This document shows, piece after piece, positions 16,259 through 22,743 of a stretch of 35,982 bases of DNA (position 1 is its first letter; the number at the start of each line of letters is the position of its first letter). The notes under the pieces are model-generated. The model was given only the letters and a program-made list of their open reading frames with translations. It was not told the origin of the DNA and did no database searches. The stretch comes from Algoriphagus sp. Lineage in GTDB: Bacteria > Bacteroidota > Bacteroidia > Cytophagales > Cyclobacteriaceae. The stretch is from contig JANQWS010000021.1 of assembly GCA_030729785.1 (NCBI GenBank), forward strand, positions 1 to 35,982. Reading direction: 5' to 3'. The position numbers and the translations under genes are program-made.

Positions 16259-17254
16259 ATGCAAGAATTTAAAAGTTTTTCAAAAAGGTTGGAAACCTTG
16301 ACTTTGGATCATTTTGATGATTTTGCACTTGATTTGTTTCAATTTCAAGCAATTCACAATCCCATCTATTCGGCCTATCTGAAGGTTAGAAAAATTTCAC
16401 CTACCCGCATTCAAAAAGTAGAAGATATTCCTTTTTTACCCATTCAATTTTTTAAAGATTCAAGCGTTTATTGCGGAAATAGCGCTACTTCTAATCAAGT
16501 TTTTAGCAGTAGTGGTACCACGGGTTCAAGTACGAGCAAACATTATCTTTGGTCTGAAGAATTTTATTTGAATCATGCCCAAAAGCTATTTGAACAGACT
16601 TATGGTTCCTTAAAGGACTTTCATGTACTTGGACTGCTTCCTGCTTATTTGGAGCGTCCTGGCAGTAGTTTAGTTGCCATGGCAGCACATTTTATTTCTC
16701 AAAGTAACTCAGAGTCCTCAGGGTTTTTTTTGTACAACCAAAAAGAACTAGTGGAAAAATTGAAGGAGCTCTCTTCTGGGAACCGAAAGGTATTGCTTTT
16801 GGGGGTCACTTTTGCCTTGTTGGATTTGACTGAATCAAAAATGCCATTTCAGAGTTTTTCCAACTTGATCGTGATGGAAACGGGTGGAATGAAAGGAAGG
16901 AGAAGGGAGATGATTCGTGAAGAGGTGCACCAGCAGCTTAAAGCTTACTTTCATGTGGATGAAATTCATTCGGAGTACGGAATGACTGAATTACTCTCTC
17001 AAATCTATTCCAAAGGGAATGGAAAATATAAAGTACCCTCCTGCATGCGGGTGGTACTTCGGGATCTCAATGACCCTTGGAGTCTTGCAAGTAGGAGCCA
17101 AGGAGGAATTAATTTAATTGACTTAGCAAATTTTCATTCCTGTGCTTTTATTGAAACCCAAGATATCGGTAAATGGGATGAAAATGGATATTTAGAAGTT
17201 CTGGGAAGATTTGATCATTCTGAACTTCGAGGTTGCAACCTTTTGGTTCAGTAA
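16259..17254 (+). CDS. LuxE-type acyl-protein synthetase / acyltransferase
   Basis: An ANL-superfamily adenylating enzyme of the LuxE family, expected to activate a fatty or related acid with ATP and pass it to a protein or thiol. The ATP-binding loop SSSGTTGSS is at about 83-91; METGGMKGRRREM, SEYGMTELLSQ and the C-terminal ETQDIGKWDENGYLEVLGR are further family motifs. At 331 residues it lacks the large N-terminal domain of acyl-CoA synthetases. In bioluminescence LuxE works with LuxC reductase, but no luxC is present here, so the acceptor is unknown. A tiny lipoprotein gene follows after 50 nt. Confidence 0.85.
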   Translation: MQEFKSFSKRLETLTLDHFDDFALDLFQFQAIHNPIYSAYLKVRKISPTRIQKVEDIPFLPIQFFKDSSVYCGNSATSNQVFSSSGTTGSSTSKHYLWSEEFYLNHAQKLFEQTYGSLKDFHVLGLLPAYLERPGSSLVAMAAHFISQSNSESSGFFLYNQKELVEKLKELSSGNRKVLLLGVTFALLDLTESKMPFQSFSNLIVMETGGMKGRRREMIREEVHQQLKAYFHVDEIHSEYGMTELLSQIYSKGNGKYKVPSCMRVVLRDLNDPWSLASRSQGGINLIDLANFHSCAFIETQDIGKWDENGYLEVLGRFDHSELRGCNLLVQ

Positions 17255-17278
17255 TTGCTTTAGAAAAAATTAATAAAC

Positions 17279-17298
17279 ATCTTTAACTATCTAAAGAT
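17279..17298 (+). promoter_or_regulatory. hairpin immediately before the small lipoprotein start
   Basis: ATCTTTA, six bases, TAAAGAT. It covers the position where ribosomes would load, so it may influence translation, or it may be a weak terminator of the LuxE-like gene (no T tract follows). Confidence 0.35.
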
Positions 17299-17304
17299 AC
17301 TTCT

Positions 17305-17424
17305 ATGAAACGTTTTGCCTCTGTTGCGCTTGTTATTTCACTTTTGGCTATGGCTTCTTGTGCATCCAGTAGACCTTGTCCTGCTTACGCTAAAGAAATC
17401 TCCCCTAAAAAAGGATGGGGATGA
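17305..17424 (+). CDS. 39-residue lipoprotein of unknown function
   Basis: A complete short gene: a charged start MKRFA, a hydrophobic stretch and the lipobox LAMASC, with Cys19 as the lipidated residue. This leaves a mature peptide of 21 residues, beginning CASSRPCPAYAKE and ending KKGWG. Its second cysteine sits in CPAY, a phrase I recall from other tiny Bacteroidota lipoproteins. A perfect 7-bp inverted repeat (17279-17298) ends 6 nt before the ATG. It is on the same strand as the LuxE-like gene. The clean signal sequence argues against chance; there is no evidence for its function. Confidence 0.72.
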   Translation: MKRFASVALVISLLAMASCASSRPCPAYAKEISPKKGWG

Positions 17425-17438
17425 ACCCAAATTAGGAT

Positions 17439-18596
17439 TTAATAGTCTGCGTATTTTTTAACGTCTTCTACTCCTATAGTAGGCTCTCCTAGGATTACTA
17501 GTCTTTCGACTACATTTCGTAGTTCACGGATGTTTCCTGTCCAAGGTAGTTCTTTCAAATAGGTAATTGCTTCTGGAGTGATTTTTTTAGGAAGGCTTCC
17601 ATTTTCTTGTGCAATATCTTCTAAAAATTTGTTGAGAAGGAGAGGGATGTCATCTTTACGGTCTTTTAGAGGTGGAACTTGGATTAAAATCACGCTCAGT
17701 CGGTGGTACAAATCTTCTCGAAATTTACCTTCCTCAATTTCCTTCTTTAAATCCTTGTTGGTTGCCGCAATCACACGTACATCTACTTTGATATCCTTAT
17801 CACTACCAACTCGGGTGATTAGATTTTCTTGAAGCGCTCGTAAAACTTTGGATTGAGCAGCTAGGGACATGTCTCCAATTTCATCTAAAAAGAGTGTTCC
17901 CCCATCGGCTTGTTCAAACTTACCTAAGCGCTGCTTGTGTGCAGAAGTGAATGATCCTTTTTCGTGTCCAAATAGTTCTGATTCAATTAATTCAGATGGT
18001 ATAGCAGCACAGTTTACTGCTACATATGGCTTTTCCTGACGCTTGCTTTTTTCATGAATCCAGTGGGCAACCAATTCCTTTCCTGTACCATTTTGACCTG
18101 TAATTAAAACCCGTGCTTCTGTTGGCGCTACTTTTTCTATGGTTGCTTTAACGGTTTGGAGGGCAGGGGATTCTCCAACCATCGTTAACTTCTTAGATAA
18201 TTTCTTTTTTAAAACTTTAGTTTCAGTGACCAAATGCTTCTTTTCTAAAGCATTACGTACGGTTAACAACAATCGATTCAAATCGGGTGGTTTGGGGATG
18301 AAATCGAATGCTCCTTTTTTAGTTGCTTCAACGGCAGTCTCTATAGTGCCGTGTGCTGAGATCATAATAAATTGAGGTACTCTTTCCAATTGTTTGACCT
18401 GCTCCAAAACATCCAATCCATCTAGGATTGGCATTTTTATATCGCACAGAACCAAATCAAATTCTTCTTCCCTAATTTTTTGTAATCCTTCGGCTCCATC
18501 CTGGGCTTCAACTACTTCGTAGTTTTCATATTCGAGGATTTCTCTCAAGGAGGAGCGGATGAATCGTTCGTCGTCAATTAATAAGATTTTTGCCAT
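17439..18596 (-). CDS. NtrC-like response regulator: receiver plus AAA+ domain, no DNA-binding domain
   Basis: A 385-residue two-component regulator. Residues 1-115 are a receiver domain (DDE at 8-10, phospho-acceptor D52 in LCDIKMP, K102). Residues about 138-370 form a sigma-54 activator-type AAA+ domain: Walker A in GQNGTGKE (about 167-174), Walker B in TLFLDEIGD (about 234-242), and an end with TGNIRELRNVVERL. Two features are odd. The sigma-54 contact loop reads GSFTSA (about 214-219) in place of GAFTGA, and the protein stops after the AAA+ domain, without the Fis-type helix-turn-helix. The frame opens with TTG at 18602; I use the ATG at 18596. No partner kinase is in the window. Confidence 0.92.
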   Translation of the reverse strand: MAKILLIDDERFIRSSLREILEYENYEVVEAQDGAEGLQKIREEEFDLVLCDIKMPILDGLDVLEQVKQLERVPQFIMISAHGTIETAVEATKKGAFDFIPKPPDLNRLLLTVRNALEKKHLVTETKVLKKKLSKKLTMVGESPALQTVKATIEKVAPTEARVLITGQNGTGKELVAHWIHEKSKRQEKPYVAVNCAAIPSELIESELFGHEKGSFTSAHKQRLGKFEQADGGTLFLDEIGDMSLAAQSKVLRALQENLITRVGSDKDIKVDVRVIAATNKDLKKEIEEGKFREDLYHRLSVILIQVPPLKDRKDDIPLLLNKFLEDIAQENGSLPKKITPEAITYLKELPWTGNIRELRNVVERLVILGEPTIGVEDVKKYADY

Positions 18597-18616
18597 ATTC
18601 AAGAAGAAATAAAAAA

Positions 18617-19049
18617 GTGCAAGTCTGTAAGCCGGGTTCTGTTACAAAGTTCGTTCGAACAAATCGATATTGAACTCTGCTCTTGTCATTTATCTAGATC
18701 TTGATTTGCATCAAGACTCAATCGATCTACCCACCTCGGAATTCTTTTCAAAAGAAAAGATATCGAACGAGCAGCTCTTTGCCCGAGGCCTATTTGATCT
18801 TTCAACCCATAAGGTTTGCCATGCCCTCTTCATCACTGCAGAGGCGGTGGGCTCTTACCCCACCTTTTCACCCTTTCCTCTGGGTCAGCACAAGCGAAGC
18901 TTGTTTAGAACCAATGGTGGTTTGTTTTCTGTGGCACTAGCTGTACCTTGACCGTCACCAGTCAAAGCCCTTCCCGTTAGGAAGTATGGTGCTCTTTGTT
19001 GCCCGGACTTTCCTCCCCGATACTATCGGAGCGACAAGACGACTTGCAC
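18617..19049 (-). ncRNA. rnpB: RNase P RNA (bacterial class A)
   Basis: Catalytic RNA that matures tRNA 5' ends. On the minus strand the universal 5' sequence GAGGAAAGTCCGGGC lies at 19015-19001, and the 3' signature ACAGAACCCGGCTTA at 18642-18628. The ends are fixed by a perfect 9-bp P1 helix, GTGCAAGTC (19049-19041) with GACTTGCAC (18625-18617). A six-T run follows (18616-18611). The length, about 433 nt, is normal. Open frames crossing this interval on the plus strand are not genes. The regulator gene begins only 20 nt downstream. Confidence 0.95.
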
Positions 19050-19053
19050 GATG

Positions 19054-19060
19054 CAAAGTA
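19054..19060 (-). promoter_or_regulatory. probable -7 element of rnpB
   Basis: Minus strand TACTTTG, one base shorter than TAnnTTTG, ends five bases before the 5' end predicted from P1. The agreement in position supports it despite the imperfect match. Confidence 0.4.
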
Positions 19061-19098
19061 CGGCAATTTTAATGAATAGGTTATTCTTGGAGGCATAC

Positions 19099-19166
19099 TA
19101 CAGCTCATTAAAATGAACTTCAAACCTTATTTTTCTTTGGTTACTGGTGACAAAGTGGAAAATCAG
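19099..19166 (-). repeat. dispersed intergenic repeat, copy C (left half only, inverted)
   Basis: On the minus strand this starts with CTGATTTTCCAC, continues with TTTGTCACCAG, and contains the same GGTTTGAAGTTCATTTTAAT core as copy A, ending at GAGCTGTA. The right half is missing; rnpB promoter sequence follows. A further motif CTGATTATTCGC lies just outside at 19189-19178. Confidence 0.7.
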
Positions 19167-19198
19167 ATTGTTTAAAAGCGAATAATCAGGAAAAACTA

Positions 19199-19316
19199 AA
19201 CTAGATAATTTTTGCAAAAACCTTTTTTCCAGTTATCTAGTTGTATATCAGAGGGCTTGGTCGCCCTTCTTCATAGTGCTGGGTTGAGCCGCTTCGAAAG
19301 GAGCGGTTCTTTTTTG
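19199..19316 (+). ncRNA. candidate small RNA between rnpB and the DUF3109 gene
   Basis: Three successive hairpins can form on the plus strand: a 10-bp stem AACTAGATAA / TTATCTAGTT (19199-19242), a smaller one GAGGGC / GCCCTT (19251-19268) and a strong terminator. No reading frame or upstream gene on this strand needs that terminator, since rnpB runs the other way and the DUF3109 promoter lies downstream. A separate short transcript is the simplest explanation. I see no match to tRNA, SRP RNA or tmRNA, and no clear promoter, so the 5' end is a guess. Confidence 0.35.
19286..19315 (+). terminator. strong intrinsic terminator with GAAA tetraloop
   Basis: GAGCCGCTTC, loop GAAA, GGAGCGGTTC: a 10-bp stem with two G-T wobbles, then six T. 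It works on the plus strand only. Confidence 0.85.
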
Positions 19317-19352
19317 TCCTAGTGTTGACTTTTCCTTGGCCGCTAATCTTTC

Positions 19353-19360
19353 TATCTTTG
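19353..19360 (+). promoter_or_regulatory. -7 promoter element of the DUF3109 gene
   Basis: TATCTTTG, an exact TAnnTTTG, with a partial -33 box TTTC at 19330-19333 (19-bp spacing). It supports the ATG at 19375 over the ATG at 19336, which would be upstream of the promoter. Confidence 0.5.
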
Positions 19361-19374
19361 TAAAAAAATCCCCC

Positions 19375-19944
19375 ATGATTTTAGTTGGAAATGTAGTTTT
19401 GTCTGATGACATCAAAGAAAATTTTTTCGTTTGTGATTTAGAGGCCTGTAAGGGAGCATGTTGCGTCGAGGGAGATGCAGGAGCACCTTTAGAAGATGAA
19501 GAAACTGGAATTCTAGAACAAATTTATCCGATAGTCAAAGATTACATCACAGAAGAGGGAAGAAGTGTGATAGAGGCCCAAGGTACTTGGGTTATTGACA
19601 AAGATGGGGATAAAGGTACGCCTACACTTGGAGATAATCGGGAGTGTGCCTACGCCCTTTATGACGAGAGAGGGATTTTGAAGTGTGGAATTGAGCAAGC
19701 CTACCTAGATGGTAAAATTTCTTGGAAAAAGCCTATATCCTGCCACCTATATCCTATACGGGTTACCAAGTACGACCAATACGATGCGTTGAATTACGAT
19801 CGCTGGCATATTTGTGATCCCGCCTGCCAGCTTGGAAAAAGTTTGCAAGTTCCCTTGTATGCTTTTCTAAAAGATGCCCTTGTTCGAAAGTATGGAGAGC
19901 AGTGGTATGCTGAGTTAGTTGAAGATATCGAAGATACAAAGTAA
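19375..19944 (+). CDS. DUF3109 family cysteine-rich protein
   Basis: A 189-residue protein with conserved cysteines in the order [32 protein letters not shown] and CDPAC. This pattern is that of DUF3109, related to YkgJ-type proteins that are thought to bind zinc or an iron-sulfur cluster. The reaction, if any, is unknown. The frame is open from 19336, but MILVGNVVL at 19375 is the family-type start and fits the promoter. It is a single-gene unit converging on the SGNH hydrolase gene. Confidence 0.88.
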   Translation: MILVGNVVLSDDIKENFFVCDLEACKGACCVEGDAGAPLEDEETGILEQIYPIVKDYITEEGRSVIEAQGTWVIDKDGDKGTPTLGDNRECAYALYDERGILKCGIEQAYLDGKISWKKPISCHLYPIRVTKYDQYDALNYDRWHICDPACQLGKSLQVPLYAFLKDALVRKYGEQWYAELVEDIEDTK

Positions 19945-19946
19945 GG

Positions 19947-20693
19947 CTAAGGCGTATAAAAAGGGAAAAATTTTAGTTTATCTACCACTAGTTCGGCTAT
20001 TTTTTGATAACCCAAATCCGAGGGATGCACACCGTCTGCAGCAAAGAATTCGAGTTGTAGGTTCATAGGAATTTCCTGGTAAATCACATTAGGGTCCTTT
20101 GCAGCAATTTTTTCAAGTTCAGCTTGCAAATAATTTCGTTGCCTTTGAAGAAAGAATGACATCTTTTTTGAAAAAGCTGGAAATAGGTGGACCGGTGGGA
20201 TACCAGCTAAGTAGATCCATGGGGCAGCAGTAGCCTCTTGGATTTGATGAATCAAGGTTTCTATTTCTTCCTTGAATGCAGTTGGATTAGTCAAAAGAAA
20301 GCAATCATTGGCTCCCAAAAAAAGGAGGATTCCTTTGGATTTTTGGACGGGGATTTGCCTTTGTTGGTAGTACAAGGAAAGTGCATCTTTGACGCGCAAT
20401 CCCTTTTTTCCAATCGATTCAATTTGATAGGATTCTCCAAGTAGTCGGTGGAAATTTCCAGCAAGGGAATGTTCTGAGCAACTGGCACCCACTCCTGCTA
20501 CTGTAGATTCTCCGAGTAAGAGGATATGATTGTCTCCTTTGCCTAAGGTGAGAAGGGAGGATTGTGCAGGAAGCTTTGGGCTAGATTTGCGAAGCTGTTT
20601 GGCTTGGTGAATTAGGTAAGGAATCCAAGGAAAGAGGCGAAGTTGAAACAGCCAATAGGGAGCCAGCTTACCCACCCACTTTCTTTGCTCCAT
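19947..20693 (-). CDS. SGNH/GDSL-type esterase
   Basis: A 248-residue SGNH hydrolase. The serine block is LLLGESTVAGVGA (GES in place of GDS), the oxyanion block LFLGANDCF, and the catalytic Asp/His block DGVHPSDLGY near the C-terminus. The N-terminal 30 residues are hydrophobic and aromatic (WLFQLRLFPWIPYLIH) but do not look like a cleavable signal, so membrane association is possible. It overlaps the SUI1/YciH gene by 26 nt, with its start inside that gene, so the two are probably co-translated. Substrate unknown. Confidence 0.86.
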   Translation of the reverse strand: MEQRKWVGKLAPYWLFQLRLFPWIPYLIHQAKQLRKSSPKLPAQSSLLTLGKGDNHILLLGESTVAGVGASCSEHSLAGNFHRLLGESYQIESIGKKGLRVKDALSLYYQQRQIPVQKSKGILLFLGANDCFLLTNPTAFKEEIETLIHQIQEATAAPWIYLAGIPPVHLFPAFSKKMSFFLQRQRNYLQAELEKIAAKDPNVIYQEIPMNLQLEFFAADGVHPSDLGYQKIAELVVDKLKFFPFYTP

Positions 20694-21021
20694 ATCCTGC
20701 CTGTATCAATACTTGTAGTACCTTTTCTCGGTGGTCTCCTTGGATCAATATTTCGCCCTCTTTGGCGGATCCCCCAACACCACATTTATTTTTCAGAAGT
20801 TTTGCAAGATCTTTTAAATCCTCTTCCGAGCCTATAAATCCTTCCACCAGGGTAACCTGCTTTCCTGCTCTGGATTTTTTATCCAAGAGTATCCGTAATT
20901 TTTGCTGGGAAGTGGGAAGGGAATTAGCCGTTTCTTCTTCCCCAAATTGGTAGTCAAAAGAATCAGCAGTAGAGAATACAATCCCATCTCTTTTTTTCCA
21001 ATCGTTGTTTTTTTTACTCAT
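20668..21021 (-). CDS. SUI1/eIF1-like translation factor (YciH family)
   Basis: A 117-residue bacterial homologue of eukaryotic eIF1. The C-terminal SUI1 domain shows SRAGKQVTLVEGF, LLKNKCGVGGSAKEG and ILIQGDHREKVLQVL, all characteristic. The charged N-terminal 45 residues (KKNNDWKKRDGIVFST) are the usual bacterial extension. It may act on initiation fidelity under stress; evidence in bacteria is limited. It is the first gene of a pair with the SGNH hydrolase. Confidence 0.94.
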   Translation of the reverse strand: MSKKNNDWKKRDGIVFSTADSFDYQFGEEETANSLPTSQQKLRILLDKKSRAGKQVTLVEGFIGSEEDLKDLAKLLKNKCGVGGSAKEGEILIQGDHREKVLQVLIQAGYGAKKVGG

Positions 21022-21231
21022 AAAGCTATGCTCAAATTAAAAGTTTCATTTACGGTCTAGGTGTTGGTAATCAAAATGAGGATTAATTCCAACACTTAAA
21101 GTCCCCCTCTTACATTTAAGGGGTATTTGACTACATGCAGTAGGGTAAGTCGTAAGGGATCGCATTTAATTAGTCCCTTAAGTTACGAATACAAAACGCG
21201 CGAAAACATGACTTTCGACTGTTTTTCACTC
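21022..21231. other. intergenic region with palindromes, no gene
   Basis: Contains the inverted repeats CCCCT / AGGGG (around 21113-21135) and TAAGGGA / TCCCTTA (21153-21180). Neither has a T tract suited to menA termination. No promoter of the TAnnTTTG type is convincing for the SUI1 gene. Confidence 0.4.
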
Positions 21232-22167
21232 TTAAAAATTCAAGAGACCAATGCCAAATAAAAGTGTCCAAAGCAAGGTGCTGAGTGCCATCTGCTTGAG
21301 GTAAGGATCTGTTTTTTCAGCAGAAGTTGCGTTTTGTATGCCAATACCTATGTGTAGCATCCATGGCAAAGAAACAACCGCTAAAAACGATCCATAGGCT
21401 TGGCTTAGGATTGCAAAAGCAAGTAAACAGGCGTAGGCAACCCCAATTAAGGTCCAGTGGTAGGTAATTGCTCTCGATTTTCCAATTCGTACAGGAATAG
21501 AACGCTTACCGGCAAGCTGGTCTGAGTCGATATCCCGAATGTTATTGATATTAAGAACTGCCGTGCTGAAGCAGCCAAGCGAACATGCAATCAATACGAC
21601 CAAAGGATTGGCCTGCAGGCTGTGTAAAAAGAAGGTGCCTAGGACACCTACTAGTCCAAAGAAAAGGAATACCGAAATATCACCTAATCCCCCATATCCA
21701 TAGGGATTTGAGCCAGAGGTGTAGCGTATTGCTGCCCAAATTGCTAGGAGTCCTAAAGCTAGAAAGCCTAAAAAATAAGGCCAATTGGGAAGGGATAGGT
21801 AGATGAGTGAAACTCCAGAAACAAGGGAAAGGAGGCCTAATAAAATCATTGCCCGTTTCATTTCTGGAAGGGAAATCAACCCCGATTGAACTGCTCTAAT
21901 CGGACCTTTACGTGAAGAAGAATCAGCTCCATGAACGGTATCACCGTAGTCGTTTGACAAGTTGGATAAGATTTGGAGAAATACTGTAGTTAAAGAGGCC
22001 AACACCAACACCTCCCAGCGGAACTCATTTTGCCAGTTTGCTAAAAAAGAGCCTGCAAAAATACTTGCTAAGGCTAGGGGTAAGGTACGAAGCCTGACTG
22101 CATGCAGCCAGGCTTCTTTTTTGGTTTTAATTTCTCTTTTCAAGGAAAATGGGTAATCAGGGGGCAA
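21232..22167 (-). CDS. menA: 1,4-dihydroxy-2-naphthoate polyprenyltransferase
   Basis: UbiA-superfamily membrane prenyltransferase that joins a polyprenyl chain to dihydroxynaphthoate in menaquinone synthesis. The first aspartate-rich motif is NDYGDTVHGAD, the second NNIRDIDSDQLAGKRS, and about eight hydrophobic helices are present. No ATG exists near the 5' end: the reading begins with TTG at 22167 (overlapping the glutathione peroxidase gene by 11 nt) or with another TTG at 22143. The gene belongs to an argS-gpx-menA series with minimal spacing. Other men genes are not in the window. Confidence 0.93.
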   Translation of the reverse strand: MPPDYPFSLKREIKTKKEAWLHAVRLRTLPLALASIFAGSFLANWQNEFRWEVLVLASLTTVFLQILSNLSNDYGDTVHGADSSSRKGPIRAVQSGLISLPEMKRAMILLGLLSLVSGVSLIYLSLPNWPYFLGFLALGLLAIWAAIRYTSGSNPYGYGGLGDISVFLFFGLVGVLGTFFLHSLQANPLVVLIACSLGCFSTAVLNINNIRDIDSDQLAGKRSIPVRIGKSRAITYHWTLIGVAYACLLAFAILSQAYGSFLAVVSLPWMLHIGIGIQNATSAEKTDPYLKQMALSTLLWTLLFGIGLLNF

Positions 22168-22741
22168 TTAAACTTAGAATTTCTTCGTCCATAGGTTTGA
22201 CGGATGAAGGGAAAAATTTAACCAACTCACCTTTTTCACTGATGAAGTATTTGCAAAAATTCCAACTAGGCTCTTGGTTGTTCCAACCATTCAAACTGGC
22301 ATCAGAAAGCCATCTGTAAAGCGGGTGCTTATCAAAACCCTTGACGGAGATTTTTTCAAACATTGGAAAAGTGACTCCGAATTCAGTGGAGCAGAATTCT
22401 TTGATTTCTTCATTGGTACCTGGTTCCTGACCACCAAAATTATTTGCAGGAAAGCCAAGGATGAGAATGTCGTCTCCATGCTCGGCATACAATTCTTGGA
22501 GTTGTGCGTATTGCTTGGTATACCCACATTTGGAAGCTACATTGACTAAAAGCAATTTCTTGCCTTTGAAAGAGGCAAAGTCAATTTCTTGACCATTGAT
22601 GTCTTTTATCTTGAAATCGTAAAAGGAACTTTCCATAGTTTGGTCGTAAGAAGGGTGGAAACTTGCGGTATCAGTAGGGCGATCTAAAGTCGAGCCACAG
22701 GCTAATAAAGCTATGCTGAGTGAAATAAGTACTGTTTTCAT
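22157..22741 (-). CDS. glutathione peroxidase family lipoprotein (cysteine type)
   Basis: A thiol peroxidase of the GPx fold with a lipoprotein signal: MKTVLISLSIALLAC, lipid cysteine at about 15. The peroxidatic residue is cysteine, C72 in ASKCGYT, not selenocysteine. Gln in FPANNFGGQEPGT and the Trp/Asn pair in SWNFCKYF complete the catalytic tetrad. Such enzymes usually use thioredoxin despite their name. The export signal implies a periplasmic role against peroxides. It starts 2 nt after argS ends and overlaps menA. Confidence 0.93.
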   Translation of the reverse strand: MKTVLISLSIALLACGSTLDRPTDTASFHPSYDQTMESSFYDFKIKDINGQEIDFASFKGKKLLLVNVASKCGYTKQYAQLQELYAEHGDDILILGFPANNFGGQEPGTNEEIKEFCSTEFGVTFPMFEKISVKGFDKHPLYRWLSDASLNGWNNQEPSWNFCKYFISEKGELVKFFPSSVKPMDEEILSLIAP

Positions 22742-22743
22742 AG

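Noticed and set aside
18670..18951. Open frames of 79-93 codons on the plus strand
   Set aside because: They lie entirely inside the RNase P RNA gene, whose conserved ends and P1 helix are unmistakable.
19199..19316. SRP RNA, tmRNA or tRNA in the structured segment beside rnpB
   Set aside because: No GGAA-type SRP loop motif, no tRNA T-loop or CCA end, and no tag-peptide frame could be found.
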